A DNA stretch of 64,000 nucleotides from Chloroflexota bacterium. Lineage in GTDB: Bacteria > Chloroflexota > Dehalococcoidia > Lucifugimonadales > Lucifugimonadaceae. Of the stretch, positions 1 through 7,940 are shown piece after piece (position 1 is the first letter of the stretch; the number at the start of each line of letters is the position of its first letter). The stretch covers positions 62,001 through 126,000 of the forward strand of contig JABMNO010000049.1 of NCBI GenBank assembly GCA_013204555.1, given 5' to 3'. The notes beneath the pieces were generated by a model, which saw only the letters and a program-made list of their open reading frames with translations, was not told where the DNA came from and searched no databases. A program made the translations under genes and the position numbers.

Positions 1-1298
1 ACATTCAGGCGGACCTTCAATGGCCGCTGGAACCCGCGTTGCACCCGGGGACAAAAGAACCCGCCGGACCAGCCGACTTCGCACCACTGTTCCCGATGGA
101 ACTCATCATGCAGGAAGTGTCAAAAGAGCGTGAGATCGAGATTCCAGACGAAGTTCGAGACATCTACAAGCTGTGGCGCCCAACCCCCCTGTTCCGCGCT
201 CATCGCCTCGAAAAAGCTCTCGGCACCCCGGCAAAAATATTCTATAAGTATGAAGGTGGTAGCCCTGCCGGCAGCCACAAGCCCAACACGGCTGTTCCAC
301 AGGCCTACTACAACAAAGCCGAGGGCACGAAGCGCATCACCACAGAGACTGGGGCAGGCCAGTGGGGCTCAGCGCTCTCGTTTGCGTGCAACCAGATGGG
401 CATTGAGTGCAAGGTCTACATGGTTTCCGCCAGCTACAAGCAGAAGCCTTATCGGAAGTCGATGATCGAAACCTGGGGAGCGAGCGTTGTTCCGAGCCCC
501 AGCCCGGACACCCAATCTGGCCGAGCAATCCTCGCCGCAAACCCGGATTCTCCCGGAAGCCTTGGAATCGCTATCAGCGAGGCCGTAGAGGACGCAGCGA
601 CCCGCGATGACACCAAGTACGCCCTCGGTAGCGTGCTCAACCACGTGCTGATGCACCAGACCGTGATTGGTCAGGAAGCAATTAAACAGATGGAGAAGGC
701 CAACGCCTATCCGGACATGGTCATTGGCTGCGTAGGCGGCGGTAGCAACTTCGCTGGGATTGCCTTCCCATTCGTGCCAGACAAGATCGCCGGAAAGGAC
801 ATCCGTTTCATAGCCGTCGAGCCGGAGGCATGTCCAACGCTGACTCGTGGCGAGTTCGCATACGATTTTGGCGACACCGCGGGAATGACTCCTCTCCTCA
901 AAATGCACACCCTTGGTCACACCTTCGTGCCAAACCCAATTCATGCGGGCGGGCTGCGATATCACGGCATGGCTCCGCTGATCAGTCTCATGGTCGCCAA
1001 CGGCCTGATTGAGCCTCGCGCCTACCACCAGAAAACCGTATTTGATGCGGCGGTTCTATTCGCTCAGACCGAAGGAATCGTACCTGCCCCTGAGCCATCA
1101 CATGCCATCCGCGCCGCAATAGATGAAGCACTAATCTGCAAGGAGACCGGCGAGGAGAAGACCATCCTCTTCCACCTCTGCGGCCACGGCCACTTCGATA
1201 TGTCTGCTTACGAGAACTACTTCTCAGGCAACATGGTCGATTACGCCTACCCCGAAGCAGAGATCAAGGAAGCGATGTCCAGCGTTCCGGTCGTTTAG
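1..1298 (+). CDS. trpB: TrpB2-type tryptophan synthase beta chain, 5' end outside window
   Basis: PLP-dependent enzyme expected to condense indole with serine to give tryptophan in the cytoplasm. The PLP-lysine motif GSHKPNT and the phosphate-binding loop GGGSN are both present. The segments [10 protein letters not shown] and [15 protein letters not shown] are typical of the TrpB2 (long beta chain) branch rather than the TrpA-partnered TrpB1. The frame is open to the left edge from base 3. The upstream residues ([11 protein letters not shown], before LHPGT) fit the family N-terminus, so the TTG at 39 is internal and roughly 20 residues are missing. No trpA is adjacent. TrpB2 proteins often act alone or salvage indole; that role is inferred here. 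Confidence 0.9.
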   Translation, partial: IQADLQWPLEPALHPGTKEPAGPADFAPLFPMELIMQEVSKEREIEIPDEVRDIYKLWRPTPLFRAHRLEKALGTPAKIFYKYEGGSPAGSHKPNTAVPQAYYNKAEGTKRITTETGAGQWGSALSFACNQMGIECKVYMVSASYKQKPYRKSMIETWGASVVPSPSPDTQSGRAILAANPDSPGSLGIAISEAVEDAATRDDTKYALGSVLNHVLMHQTVIGQEAIKQMEKANAYPDMVIGCVGGGSNFAGIAFPFVPDKIAGKDIRFIAVEPEACPTLTRGEFAYDFGDTAGMTPLLKMHTLGHTFVPNPIHAGGLRYHGMAPLISLMVANGLIEPRAYHQKTVFDAAVLFAQTEGIVPAPEPSHAIRAAIDEALICKETGEEKTILFHLCGHGHFDMSAYENYFSGNMVDYAYPEAEIKEAMSSVPVV

Positions 1299-1313
1299 GA
1301 CAACACAACACAG

Positions 1314-1667
1314 TCATTGAATCGTAAAGGTTGAGTGGTGGAAAACCTCAGTTTCTGTCGCTAGATGGATTCCCTTCGCCAAAAAAAAGGCGATCCAGAA
1401 TAACGCGACATATGCTGGGATACTCAGCACCATCGCCAGTGAGGCAACTGAACGAATTAGGAAGGCCGCTGTCCTTGGGTTCAGATTGAGTTTTCGGGAA
1501 CCAGAAAATCTGTAGCCCCGTCTCAATATTCGAGTTGGCCTCTTACTGTTCTCGCCGAGATTGAACCAGCCCAGGACGGACTCAGGTTTCATTAGAAGCA
1601 ATATGTACACGAGAACCTGAATCCCGACGATCATAAACACGATCGCGTACGCGACGAGTTCGATCAT
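1314..1667 (-). CDS. Small two-helix membrane protein, unknown function
   Basis: 117 residues. A hydrophobic helix lies at about residues 2-26 (LVAYAIVFMIVGIQVLVYIL) and a second at about 70-97. Between them is a basic loop rich in Arg and Lys (KRPTRILRRGYRFSGSRK). I do not recognise the family. It lies convergent to the trpB end, only 15 bases from its stop, and downstream of the BrnTA pair in the same orientation with a 28-base gap, so it may be read through from that operon. It could be a toxin-linked membrane protein, but nothing in the sequence proves this. Confidence 0.55.
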   Translation of the reverse strand: MIELVAYAIVFMIVGIQVLVYILLLMKPESVLGWFNLGENSKRPTRILRRGYRFSGSRKLNLNPRTAAFLIRSVASLAMVLSIPAYVALFWIAFFLAKGIHLATETEVFHHSTFTIQ

Positions 1668-1694
1668 ATCGCCGTTCCGAACTCTGATCGTGAA

Positions 1695-2066
1695 CTATTT
1701 TCGATGGGGAGAGTCTCCTCCGTCTCCAGATTCTTCTCTGATTATTGATGTCTCTGCCACAAGACTCGGTGCGCGTAACCTGCGTCTCCGGTCACGTTCC
1801 TCCGCAACTCTCTCAGCGAGGAAAGATTTCATCATTGATTGATACGGCACATCTCGCTCATTGGCCAAACTTCTGAGTTGATCCAACAAGGCGTCTGGTA
1901 GGCGAATTGAGATGGTAGTTGTGGATGGTTTCAGACGCGGAAGGCTTCCTTCAATTGAATTGTCCCAATCAAAGAAATCAACCACATCATTCTCTTCCCA
2001 GAACACCCTTTCAGAATTTTCATTGGGGAACTCTGGAACGTCGCGCCGCGGCGCTCTTTCACTCAT
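1695..2066 (-). CDS. brnA: BrnA-like CopG/ribbon-helix-helix antitoxin
   Basis: Antitoxin partner of the BrnT-like toxin encoded immediately upstream. The stretch LKPSTTTISIRLPDALLDQL, followed by DVPYQSMMKSFLAERV, is the ribbon-helix-helix DNA-binding core of this family. The N-terminal segment with FWEENDVVDFFDW is the acidic, aromatic region typical of CopG/BrnA antitoxins. The ATG at 2066 is preferred over the GTG at 2081 because GGAGG lies five bases upstream of it. The ATG overlaps the toxin stop by 8 bases (ATGAGTGA), which implies translational coupling. The Ser/Arg-rich tail after residue 100 is longer than in most relatives. It probably represses the operon through the inverted repeat upstream of brnT. 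Confidence 0.82.
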   Translation of the reverse strand: MSERAPRRDVPEFPNENSERVFWEENDVVDFFDWDNSIEGSLPRLKPSTTTISIRLPDALLDQLRSLANERDVPYQSMMKSFLAERVAEERDRRRRLRAPSLVAETSIIREESGDGGDSPHRK

Positions 2067-2358
2067 AAATCCTCCGTTCACGCCTACTCATAGACCGCGC
2101 TGAAATTACCCGTATACGATCCTCTCTGATCATGAAAACTACGGTCAACAACCGACCATCAGATGTTTGGCTAAGTGCTGCGTAGCGCTCCTCTGTTGAC
2201 GATCCGGCGTGACTCGCGGCAACCCTGATTGGCCGGTTGAAGAATACTTCTTCCGTTTCACTGCCTGTGACCTGATGTTTATCCCAGTTTTTGCTTGAAT
2301 TACCATCATCCCATTCAAATCCGGTGCATTGAGAGAGCTTGCTCAGTGGATCATTCAC
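2059..2358 (-). CDS. brnT: BrnT-like ribonuclease toxin
   Basis: 99 residues of the BrnT/DUF497 family, RelE-fold mRNA-cleaving toxins paired with BrnA. The family core starts at FEWDDGNSSKNWDKHQV and ends with the typical RVISARSMSRRERRIYE. The start is a GTG with no clear Shine-Dalgarno sequence; the operator-like palindrome ends only eight bases upstream, so a leaderless or very short leader is likely. The toxin gene precedes the antitoxin gene, the normal brnTA order. An insertion-like stretch (HAGSSTEERYAAL) sits where BrnT usually has its conserved E-R-Y. The pair looks intact: no frameshift or missing tail residue. Confidence 0.82.
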   Translation of the reverse strand: MNDPLSKLSQCTGFEWDDGNSSKNWDKHQVTGSETEEVFFNRPIRVAASHAGSSTEERYAALSQTSDGRLLTVVFMIREDRIRVISARSMSRRERRIYE

Positions 2359-2360
2359 AA

Positions 2361-2390
2361 TACATAATGTATATTACCATCATATACATT
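2361..2390 (-). promoter_or_regulatory. AT-rich operator/promoter of brnTA
   Basis: AATGTATAT at 2366-2374 and ATATACATT at 2382-2390 form a perfect 9-bp inverted repeat with a 7-base spacer. A second overlapping palindrome, TACATAATGTA, covers 2361-2371. Both lie directly before the brnT GTG and overlap any possible -10 box on the minus strand. This is the arrangement expected for autoregulation by a BrnA ribbon-helix-helix dimer. The repeat is seen directly; its use as an operator is inferred. Confidence 0.6.
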
Positions 2391-2401
2391 ACAACCCGTC
2401 A

Positions 2402-3574
2402 TCATGACCACATGTTCTGCTGCTTTGATCCCCACATGCCCCGCGCTGCCTTCACATAGCCTTCGGGCGGTGAGATGTCTACGGGAGGATTGGCGCGCAG
2501 CGCCGCCTCATCCATATCGAGGCCAATTCCCACACCCTTCGGCACATCAAAGTAGCCGTCGACCTGCTTCGGGAACTCGCCGACCACTACCTCATCAAAC
2601 CAGGGGTGGTGGCCACCCTCCTGGATCATGAAGTTAGGCGTGCAAGCATCTAGCTGCAACGCGGCCATTGTGTTGATCGGGCCATACGGATTGTGTGGCT
2701 GAATTCCAACGTAATATGCCTCAGCCATTGCAGCGATCTTCTTTAGCTCTAAGATCCCACCAGCGTGGCAGATATCGGGTTGGATCAGGGCCACCACCTG
2801 TTTCTCCAGCAGCTCAACGAACCCCCACTTGGTGTAGAGGCGTTCGCCTGTAGCGAGTGGTATCGAGACAGCGGCTGCAACTTGCGCCATTGCATCGATG
2901 TTTTGCGGAGGGACAGGCTCTTCGTAGACGTACGGACGTAACTCTTCCAGCGCGTTGCCAATCCGAATTGCTGGCGTTGGACTGAGCCGTCCATGACACT
3001 CCACAAGCAACTCCACGTCATCTCCAACGGCCTCACGGACTGCCGTTACGATCGCGATAGCGTCACGCTCGGCTTCTGCGCTGATAAATATTCCGGTGTG
3101 ACCAAAAGGATCGCCCTTAAGCGCGGTTAGGCCGGTTCCCACTTGTTGCAAGGCGTGTTCAACCGCCAGGTCCGGCGTCGCGCCATCAAACCTGCCGTAT
3201 GTCCAGATCTTGTCTCGCATCGGCCCACCAAGGAGTTCGTAGACCGGTACGCCCAGTGCCTTGCCTTTGATATCCCACAGAGCGATCTCGATACCACTGA
3301 TGGCGGCCATCTGAATCACTCCGCCGCGAACGTTGTGATACAGGTGATAAAGCTCCTGCCAGTGCTCCTCAATGCGGCCAGGGTCCTTGCCGATAAGCGT
3401 AGCGCCCATCTCATCAACCATGTTGGCAACCGTAACTGGGCCACACGTGGACTCACCCCAGCCAGTGATGCCCTCATCTGTCTCAACTTTCACGTAGACG
3501 TAGTTGCGCTTGGCTCCGGGTGGGTTGGAAAATACTGAAGAACTGACTATCGCTTCAACGTTGGTGATCTTCAC
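2402..3574 (-). CDS. Enolase-superfamily dehydratase, galactonate-dehydratase-like (paralogue 1)
   Basis: 390 residues with the N-terminal capping domain and (beta/alpha)7-beta barrel of the mandelate racemase group. Predicted metal ligands are E192 in VECHG, E218 in YEEP and E244 in ATGER. H194 and H294 (QPHNPYGP) match the acid/base histidines of D-galactonate dehydratase, and QPDICHAGG is also shared. Likely reaction: metal-dependent dehydration of a sugar acid to a 2-keto-3-deoxy acid; the substrate is unknown. It lies 52 bases downstream of an MFS transporter gene on the same strand, which may import its substrate. It starts MKITNVEAI and has full family length. Confidence 0.87.
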   Translation of the reverse strand: MKITNVEAIVSSSVFSNPPGAKRNYVYVKVETDEGITGWGESTCGPVTVANMVDEMGATLIGKDPGRIEEHWQELYHLYHNVRGGVIQMAAISGIEIALWDIKGKALGVPVYELLGGPMRDKIWTYGRFDGATPDLAVEHALQQVGTGLTALKGDPFGHTGIFISAEAERDAIAIVTAVREAVGDDVELLVECHGRLSPTPAIRIGNALEELRPYVYEEPVPPQNIDAMAQVAAAVSIPLATGERLYTKWGFVELLEKQVVALIQPDICHAGGILELKKIAAMAEAYYVGIQPHNPYGPINTMAALQLDACTPNFMIQEGGHHPWFDEVVVGEFPKQVDGYFDVPKGVGIGLDMDEAALRANPPVDISPPEGYVKAARGMWGSKQQNMWS

Positions 3575-3626
3575 GGTGATATCTCCGGCTAATTGTTTGC
3601 GGGAGCATACACCGGGAATGGTGACT

Positions 3627-4928
3627 TTATTGAGTTGGAGGTGAAACCGGCGGTTCGAACAATTCTGACTGGAAAGTCGTAGTCACATTCCTCAGTTGGG
3701 AACTCACAAGAGCGACGATTATCACGAGTGCCAATCCGACTGCCGCCATACTCGCGACTACCGGACCGGGCGAAAATACCTCGGCAAGCGTACCCGCTAT
3801 AAATCCACCCAACGCCCCACCAGCCCACGTCATCTGCTGGACTCCCAGGAGTCTGGCTCTAGAGTTCTGTGGCACTGCCTCAATGATCACCCTGGATTGC
3901 AGGACGCCGAAAAGGGCCGCGCCTCCACCGACCAGAACCAGCAAGATGAATGTCAAAGGCAACACGGTAGACAATCCCAGAGGAATCGCCGCCAGGTGGA
4001 CCGCGCCAACCCCGATTAGGAACCATCGACCGGCCTTCACGATCCGGGTTCCGATCCACGCAAGGACCAGCACTCCCAGACTCTCGCCAAGAGAGACAGT
4101 CCCTTGCAATGAGCCAAGCAGGCCTGCCCCTCCATCGAACACCTGGGTCGTAAAGATGGGGATGAGAGAGAAGTAGTTGAATGCAAGTAACTCACCCACG
4201 AACCCAACGATAAGAAGTGATCTCACGGTCGGGTTCTGCCAGGCATATGTGAGCCCATCCTTGAACACGCCCAGAATTCCGTGTGATGGATGGGTGGCCG
4301 CTTCACCGGATTTCGCATCGCTATCCTGTCCGATGCCTGGCAAACCAAACGGCACCAGAAGCGCGGCCAGCAGGAACGACACAGCGACGCCGAACAGGAC
4401 TATTTCCGCCGAAATGACAGTTAGTAATACGCCAGTTAGAAACGGCGCTGTGAGAAATCCGAATGTGATCCCGAACTCTTCCATCGATATCGCGCTGGTC
4501 AGGTTCTTCTTTGGAACGACATCTGCCGTGAGCGCCCGGCGGGCGGGGACGGTCCCGCCTGAGATCGTTGCGCTGACCACATTAAGAATCAGAAGGGCCC
4601 AAACGGCCCCCGGTTCAATCAAAACACTTAGCGCCAGCAGGATCGTCAACACGGCTCGAACACCCATGCCCAGGCGGAGAACCAGTGCCCGCCCAAATCG
4701 GTCAGCCGTTGCACCGCCCAATGGCCCTGCAAATATCTGCGGAGCGAGGAAGGTGGTGATTACCAGAGACACCAGCACAGGCGAGCCGGTCTCCTCCACG
4801 ATCACCCAACCCAGCGAAGTGAATATTGCTCCCTGTGCGAAGGTGCCGAGAAATGTGATGACAAAAAGGCGCCGAAACGCAGGGGTATCGAAGGCCGACA
4901 GTGCGGGGACGCGGGATGTCAGCGCCAC
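3627..4928 (-). CDS. MFS transporter, exporter-like (MFS_3/EntS type)
   Basis: 433 residues with about twelve hydrophobic helices. The first loop carries GGATADRFGRALVLRLG, the conserved G-x-x-x-D-R-x-G-R signature between helices 2 and 3 of the major facilitator superfamily. The central loop (about residues 195-222, GIGQDSDAKSGEAATHPSHG) is cytoplasmic and polar. The overall pattern resembles the MFS_3 group of drug/siderophore exporters, so direction of transport is uncertain. Start is the GTG at 4928; the upstream kinase gene stops at 4948. Gene order kinase, transporter, enolase suggests one transcript. Confidence 0.82.
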   Translation of the reverse strand: MALTSRVPALSAFDTPAFRRLFVITFLGTFAQGAIFTSLGWVIVEETGSPVLVSLVITTFLAPQIFAGPLGGATADRFGRALVLRLGMGVRAVLTILLALSVLIEPGAVWALLILNVVSATISGGTVPARRALTADVVPKKNLTSAISMEEFGITFGFLTAPFLTGVLLTVISAEIVLFGVAVSFLLAALLVPFGLPGIGQDSDAKSGEAATHPSHGILGVFKDGLTYAWQNPTVRSLLIVGFVGELLAFNYFSLIPIFTTQVFDGGAGLLGSLQGTVSLGESLGVLVLAWIGTRIVKAGRWFLIGVGAVHLAAIPLGLSTVLPLTFILLVLVGGGAALFGVLQSRVIIEAVPQNSRARLLGVQQMTWAGGALGGFIAGTLAEVFSPGPVVASMAAVGLALVIIVALVSSQLRNVTTTFQSELFEPPVSPPTQ

Positions 4929-4947
4929 GAGCGCGCTGGCCTGATCC

Positions 4948-5859
4948 TCATCCGACCTTCTCTCGAATTCTTTCGATTTGCGTGCGACTCAATTCCACGA
5001 ATGTCGCATCATTGTGATCAATCGCCCACGGAATGCTTGCGATTGCGGTGACCAGGCTGATGGTGTTGAGTTGCAGTTGTTCATGCTCCGTGGGATCTCG
5101 CCCGTAGCCCTCAAAGTAGGCGTCACGCAAATGCGGCTCCCGATGGAAGTGGTCGTACTCCATTCGCTGGACGTCTTGTTGCCATAGGTCCCAGCGCGTT
5201 CGTTCCCAGTCGATCACGCCAAATCCGGTACCCGGTTCATCACGCAGAATCAGCCAATTTCGTGGCGAGAAATCCATGTGGCATGGCACCCGTCTCACAC
5301 CGGTGACGGAACATGCATCATCGATCAGTTCACGCGCCCACGTCGCGGTCGCATCATCGACCGCTTTCTCCCCTTGGCCAAGGTAGTGCGCCATCCGGTC
5401 TCTCAGGTGCTCTGCTGCATCAATGCCTTCCGGATCCGAAATATCGGCGTCATGAAGCTTCCGGATAAACCGGCCCGCCATCCTGAACATCCGGGTGCGC
5501 TCGTCTGATGACACCGGCGTTGAATCGAGTAGTTCCCCGCTGACTTCCGTCATCAGGATTACTGCTAACTCGTCATCGCGTGAAATGACCGTGGGCGACT
5601 GCCACCAGGTCTGAGTTCCCAATGCCGGCACGAACTGTTCAAGGCCGATCAATTCACGTTCATACAATCGGCGCATTTCATGGTGCTTGAACCAGGCTCG
5701 TGATCCATCGTTGCGGGTCAATCGCCACACGATGGAGGGCCGACCGAAATCACGCGAAAAGTTGTCGATCTGAACCCGAGAACCCATCTCGCGCCGCACG
5801 AAATCCACGTACTTCTGATTGTCCATATGCTCAGGGCTGTGGAAACGTACTTCGTTCAC
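4948..5859 (-). CDS. Aminoglycoside phosphotransferase (APH)-fold kinase
   Basis: 303 residues. The catalytic loop CHMDFSPRN has H194, D196 and N201; the metal-binding DWE is at 217-219 (GVIDWERTRWD). These define the APH/choline kinase-type fold, which phosphorylates small alcohols such as aminoglycosides, choline, homoserine or fructosamine. The substrate cannot be told from the sequence. The first codons overlap the last four bases of rsgA, so the two are translationally coupled. A housekeeping or salvage role is as likely as antibiotic resistance. Confidence 0.8.
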   Translation of the reverse strand: MNEVRFHSPEHMDNQKYVDFVRREMGSRVQIDNFSRDFGRPSIVWRLTRNDGSRAWFKHHEMRRLYERELIGLEQFVPALGTQTWWQSPTVISRDDELAVILMTEVSGELLDSTPVSSDERTRMFRMAGRFIRKLHDADISDPEGIDAAEHLRDRMAHYLGQGEKAVDDATATWARELIDDACSVTGVRRVPCHMDFSPRNWLILRDEPGTGFGVIDWERTRWDLWQQDVQRMEYDHFHREPHLRDAYFEGYGRDPTEHEQLQLNTISLVTAIASIPWAIDHNDATFVELSRTQIERIREKVG

Positions 5860-6887
5860 TCCCCTACCAACCTCAAATAGCTGTCATACCGGTTCGCCGC
5901 TATGTCGCCTTGTTCAACTGCTGTCTTCACTCCGCAATCTGGCTCGGATTCGTGGTGGCAGTCGCTGAATTTACAACTCTCTGCGGGGATCTCAAACTCC
6001 GGAAAGTAAGCTGGGACCTGCTCTCTTTTGATGTCCCAGAGACCCAACGACCGAATGCCCGGTGTGTCAATTATTTGAGATTCTGGAGACCACTCGATCA
6101 ACATAGAAGTAGTGGTCGTGTGCCGACCGCGCAACTCAGTACCTACTGCGCCCGTGTACTGCATTTCAGTACCAGTAATCGCATTCGCGATGGACGACTT
6201 CCCAACACCGCTGTGTCCGGTGAGAACCGCTGTTTTAGCGCTGATCCGCCGCTTGAGCTCTTCGATTCCTTCCCCCGACTCCGCCGAAACAGCGACGTAT
6301 GAGACGCCAATCTCGCGAAATATCGCAAGCGCGTCCTTATCTGGCTGCGCCAGGTCGATCTTATTGATGCATATCAGCGGCTCGACTCCGCCGTACTGAC
6401 ACATCACAAGGTAGCGATCGATTAGTCGCGGCCTGAACGGCGGAGAAATAGTCGACGCCACGATGACAGCAATATCCACGTTGGCTGCTATCACGTGCTC
6501 AGCCGAGCCCAGCGAACTATCTCTCGATGCGTCAAACCTGAGTCGCGCAATCCGTGCTTGACGGGGATAGATCTCGACGATCTTCGCTATACCGTCAGCA
6601 ATCTCGATATCTACGCGATCTCCCGGCACCACGCCTTCGGGGTAGTCCGTCGCCTGCAGGTTCACCGCCGATCCTTCGCCCAGCCCGTCGTCTCGCCGGA
6701 CGATTGCGGCTTGACCTTGACTTGATACAACGGTTCCCGGGCCACTGTCTGAGCCAATATCCCATGGTGAATCATCGGGAGCGGCGGTCGATCTTGTCGA
6801 TTCAGCGTGCGCGTCCGCTTGCTGACGCCGAGCCAGTTTCCGACCACGCTTCCGCGCTGTTTCTTTAGGTGTGAGTTTCTTTGCCAA
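5856..6887 (-). CDS. rsgA: Ribosome small subunit-dependent GTPase A
   Basis: Circularly permuted GTPase that assists late maturation of the 30S subunit. Motif order is G4 NKID (175-178), G1 GHSGVGKSS (from 224), then G3 DTPG (274-277), which is the RsgA permutation. An OB-like domain occupies about residues 50-110, and the C-terminal zinc knuckle has C305, C310, H312 and C318 in the family spacing. The N-terminus carries a basic Lys/Arg tail. The start is TTG at 6887 with only a weak upstream purine stretch. It heads a run of minus-strand genes with the APH kinase. Confidence 0.95.
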   Translation of the reverse strand: MAKKLTPKETARKRGRKLARRQQADAHAESTRSTAAPDDSPWDIGSDSGPGTVVSSQGQAAIVRRDDGLGEGSAVNLQATDYPEGVVPGDRVDIEIADGIAKIVEIYPRQARIARLRFDASRDSSLGSAEHVIAANVDIAVIVASTISPPFRPRLIDRYLVMCQYGGVEPLICINKIDLAQPDKDALAIFREIGVSYVAVSAESGEGIEELKRRISAKTAVLTGHSGVGKSSIANAITGTEMQYTGAVGTELRGRHTTTTSMLIEWSPESQIIDTPGIRSLGLWDIKREQVPAYFPEFEIPAESCKFSDCHHESEPDCGVKTAVEQGDIAANRYDSYLRLVGE

Positions 6888-7144
6888 TCTGGTTCTTTCT
6901 AAAAGCGAATACCAACTGGTGTCGGTCTTGCTAAATGTGGACGTGTGATTCGATTACACATCCCTGCTGAACCAGGCGCGCTGGGCGCTGGGCCGCTCCC
7001 TCGCAGGGCTAGCGGTCGTTCAGGAGGAACGCGTCAAATGACACAGAGACAATGATCACCATCTCAAATCCTCCTTGCTCACGCGGTCGGTATGCCGCGT
7101 CTGTTAACACCCACCACCCGGTGAGTTCATCGAAGAATAGCACG
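6888..7144. other. Spacer upstream of rsgA with a 17-codon ORF behind a consensus Shine-Dalgarno
   Basis: No full-length gene. On the minus strand AAGGAGG is followed seven bases later by an ATG at 7062 opening a 17-residue frame (MVIIVSVSFDAFLLNDR), stopping at 7009. It lies between the upstream gene's terminator and rsgA. It could be a leader peptide or a chance frame. On the plus strand CAGGAGGAAC precedes a five-codon ATG frame, which is probably chance. Confidence 0.35.
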
Positions 7145-7176
7145 AAAACGCCCCGGTGGATTGCTCCACCGGGGCG
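7145..7176 (-). terminator. Rho-independent terminator of the secreted-protein gene
   Basis: A 12-bp perfect stem (CGCCCCGGTGGA at 7149-7160, TCCACCGGGGCG at 7165-7176) with a TTGC loop is followed on the minus strand by TTTT (7145-7148). It begins 27 bases after the stop codon of the gene at 7204-7764. Confidence 0.88.
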
Positions 7177-7203
7177 TGCCTGAGGGGATTAGTGAGGCAA
7201 AAT

Positions 7204-7764
7204 TTAGTCGACTTGAACATCGTCCAGGAACGTGCCAATTGGAACAACATGAACAACCCCAGGCTCTGGCGTAGGTGCTTCTTCAATCTCAGACGCGTTT
7301 ACGACAACAGGACCAACTGCTGCGCCAGCAGAGCCGCTAGACACACCTGACTCCATCCACTCCGACCCTTCAATTGCGGGATCCTGAGATGGCGGATTGG
7401 ATTCACCGATCGCGATTCCATCAGAAGGAAGAGTATCGGCTGGCTGTTCGGGAGGAACGGGCATTAGCTCAACATCCGGGTTGCTAATAGAGACCGATCC
7501 ATCCGGCAGTACTTTCATTTCACCATCGAAAACCGTGATGGGCTCACCTTCGATGAAGAGGGGCTCAGGCATACCCAGAGCCTCTGTGTTCGTGTCGATA
7601 TCATCGGCGATAGGCAGTGACTGGGTCTGGTCCGCCGCGGCCAATTCCTCAATATTCGCTTCTTCATCCCTCAGTGAAAGCGCTGTTGTCACGGCAATAG
7701 AGGCCGCGAGAACTGCGAACGCTAACGTCGCAGTTGCGAGCTTCAGCTTGTTCTGGGAGTTCAT
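7204..7764 (-). CDS. Secreted or membrane-anchored acidic protein, unknown function
   Basis: 186 residues from the ATG at 7764, preferred over the GTG at 7776. The N-terminus is a signal or anchor: Lys-rich, then a hydrophobic run (LATATLAFAVLAASIAVTTA). The rest is acidic and Pro/Glu/Asp-rich, low in complexity, with no Cys and no recognised domain. A short motif (GEMKVLPDGSVSISNPD) reads like a beta-hairpin. It stands alone between terminators, so it is probably monocistronic. Function unknown; an extracytoplasmic location is likely. Confidence 0.6.
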   Translation of the reverse strand: MNSQNKLKLATATLAFAVLAASIAVTTALSLRDEEANIEELAAADQTQSLPIADDIDTNTEALGMPEPLFIEGEPITVFDGEMKVLPDGSVSISNPDVELMPVPPEQPADTLPSDGIAIGESNPPSQDPAIEGSEWMESGVSSGSAGAAVGPVVVNASEIEEAPTPEPGVVHVVPIGTFLDDVQVD

Positions 7765-7885
7765 TTTGTTATCCACAATTCATGAGTTATTTGTTGTCTA
7801 CACAAATACAAACGCACAACCCATCGAATTTGTTCCCGGAAGCTAATAGAACGGCTGACGGTGCTGGTGTACGTGCGCCATCAAA

Positions 7886-7918
7886 CAAAAAGCCGGCCCC
7901 ACGCTGGGACCGGCTTTC
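7886..7918 (-). terminator. Rho-independent terminator of the M1 aminopeptidase gene
   Basis: On the minus strand AAAGCCGG pairs with CCGGCTTT, with an inner CCC/GGG pairing, followed by TTTTTGTTT. It begins 23 bases past the aminopeptidase stop at 7941. Confidence 0.85.
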
Positions 7919-7940
7919 GTTATCCACGATGACTGTTGTC

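Noticed and set aside
369-1028. 219-codon minus-strand ORF
   Set aside because: Antisense to trpB, whose frame has strong family motifs over the whole stretch.
4177-4944. 255-codon plus-strand ORF
   Set aside because: Antisense to the MFS gene; Ser/Arg/Thr-rich low-complexity translation with no motif, typical of a shadow frame.
7037-7055. Five-codon plus-strand ORF behind CAGGAGGAAC
   Set aside because: Too short to support; the opposite-strand 17-codon frame has better spacing, and even that is uncertain.
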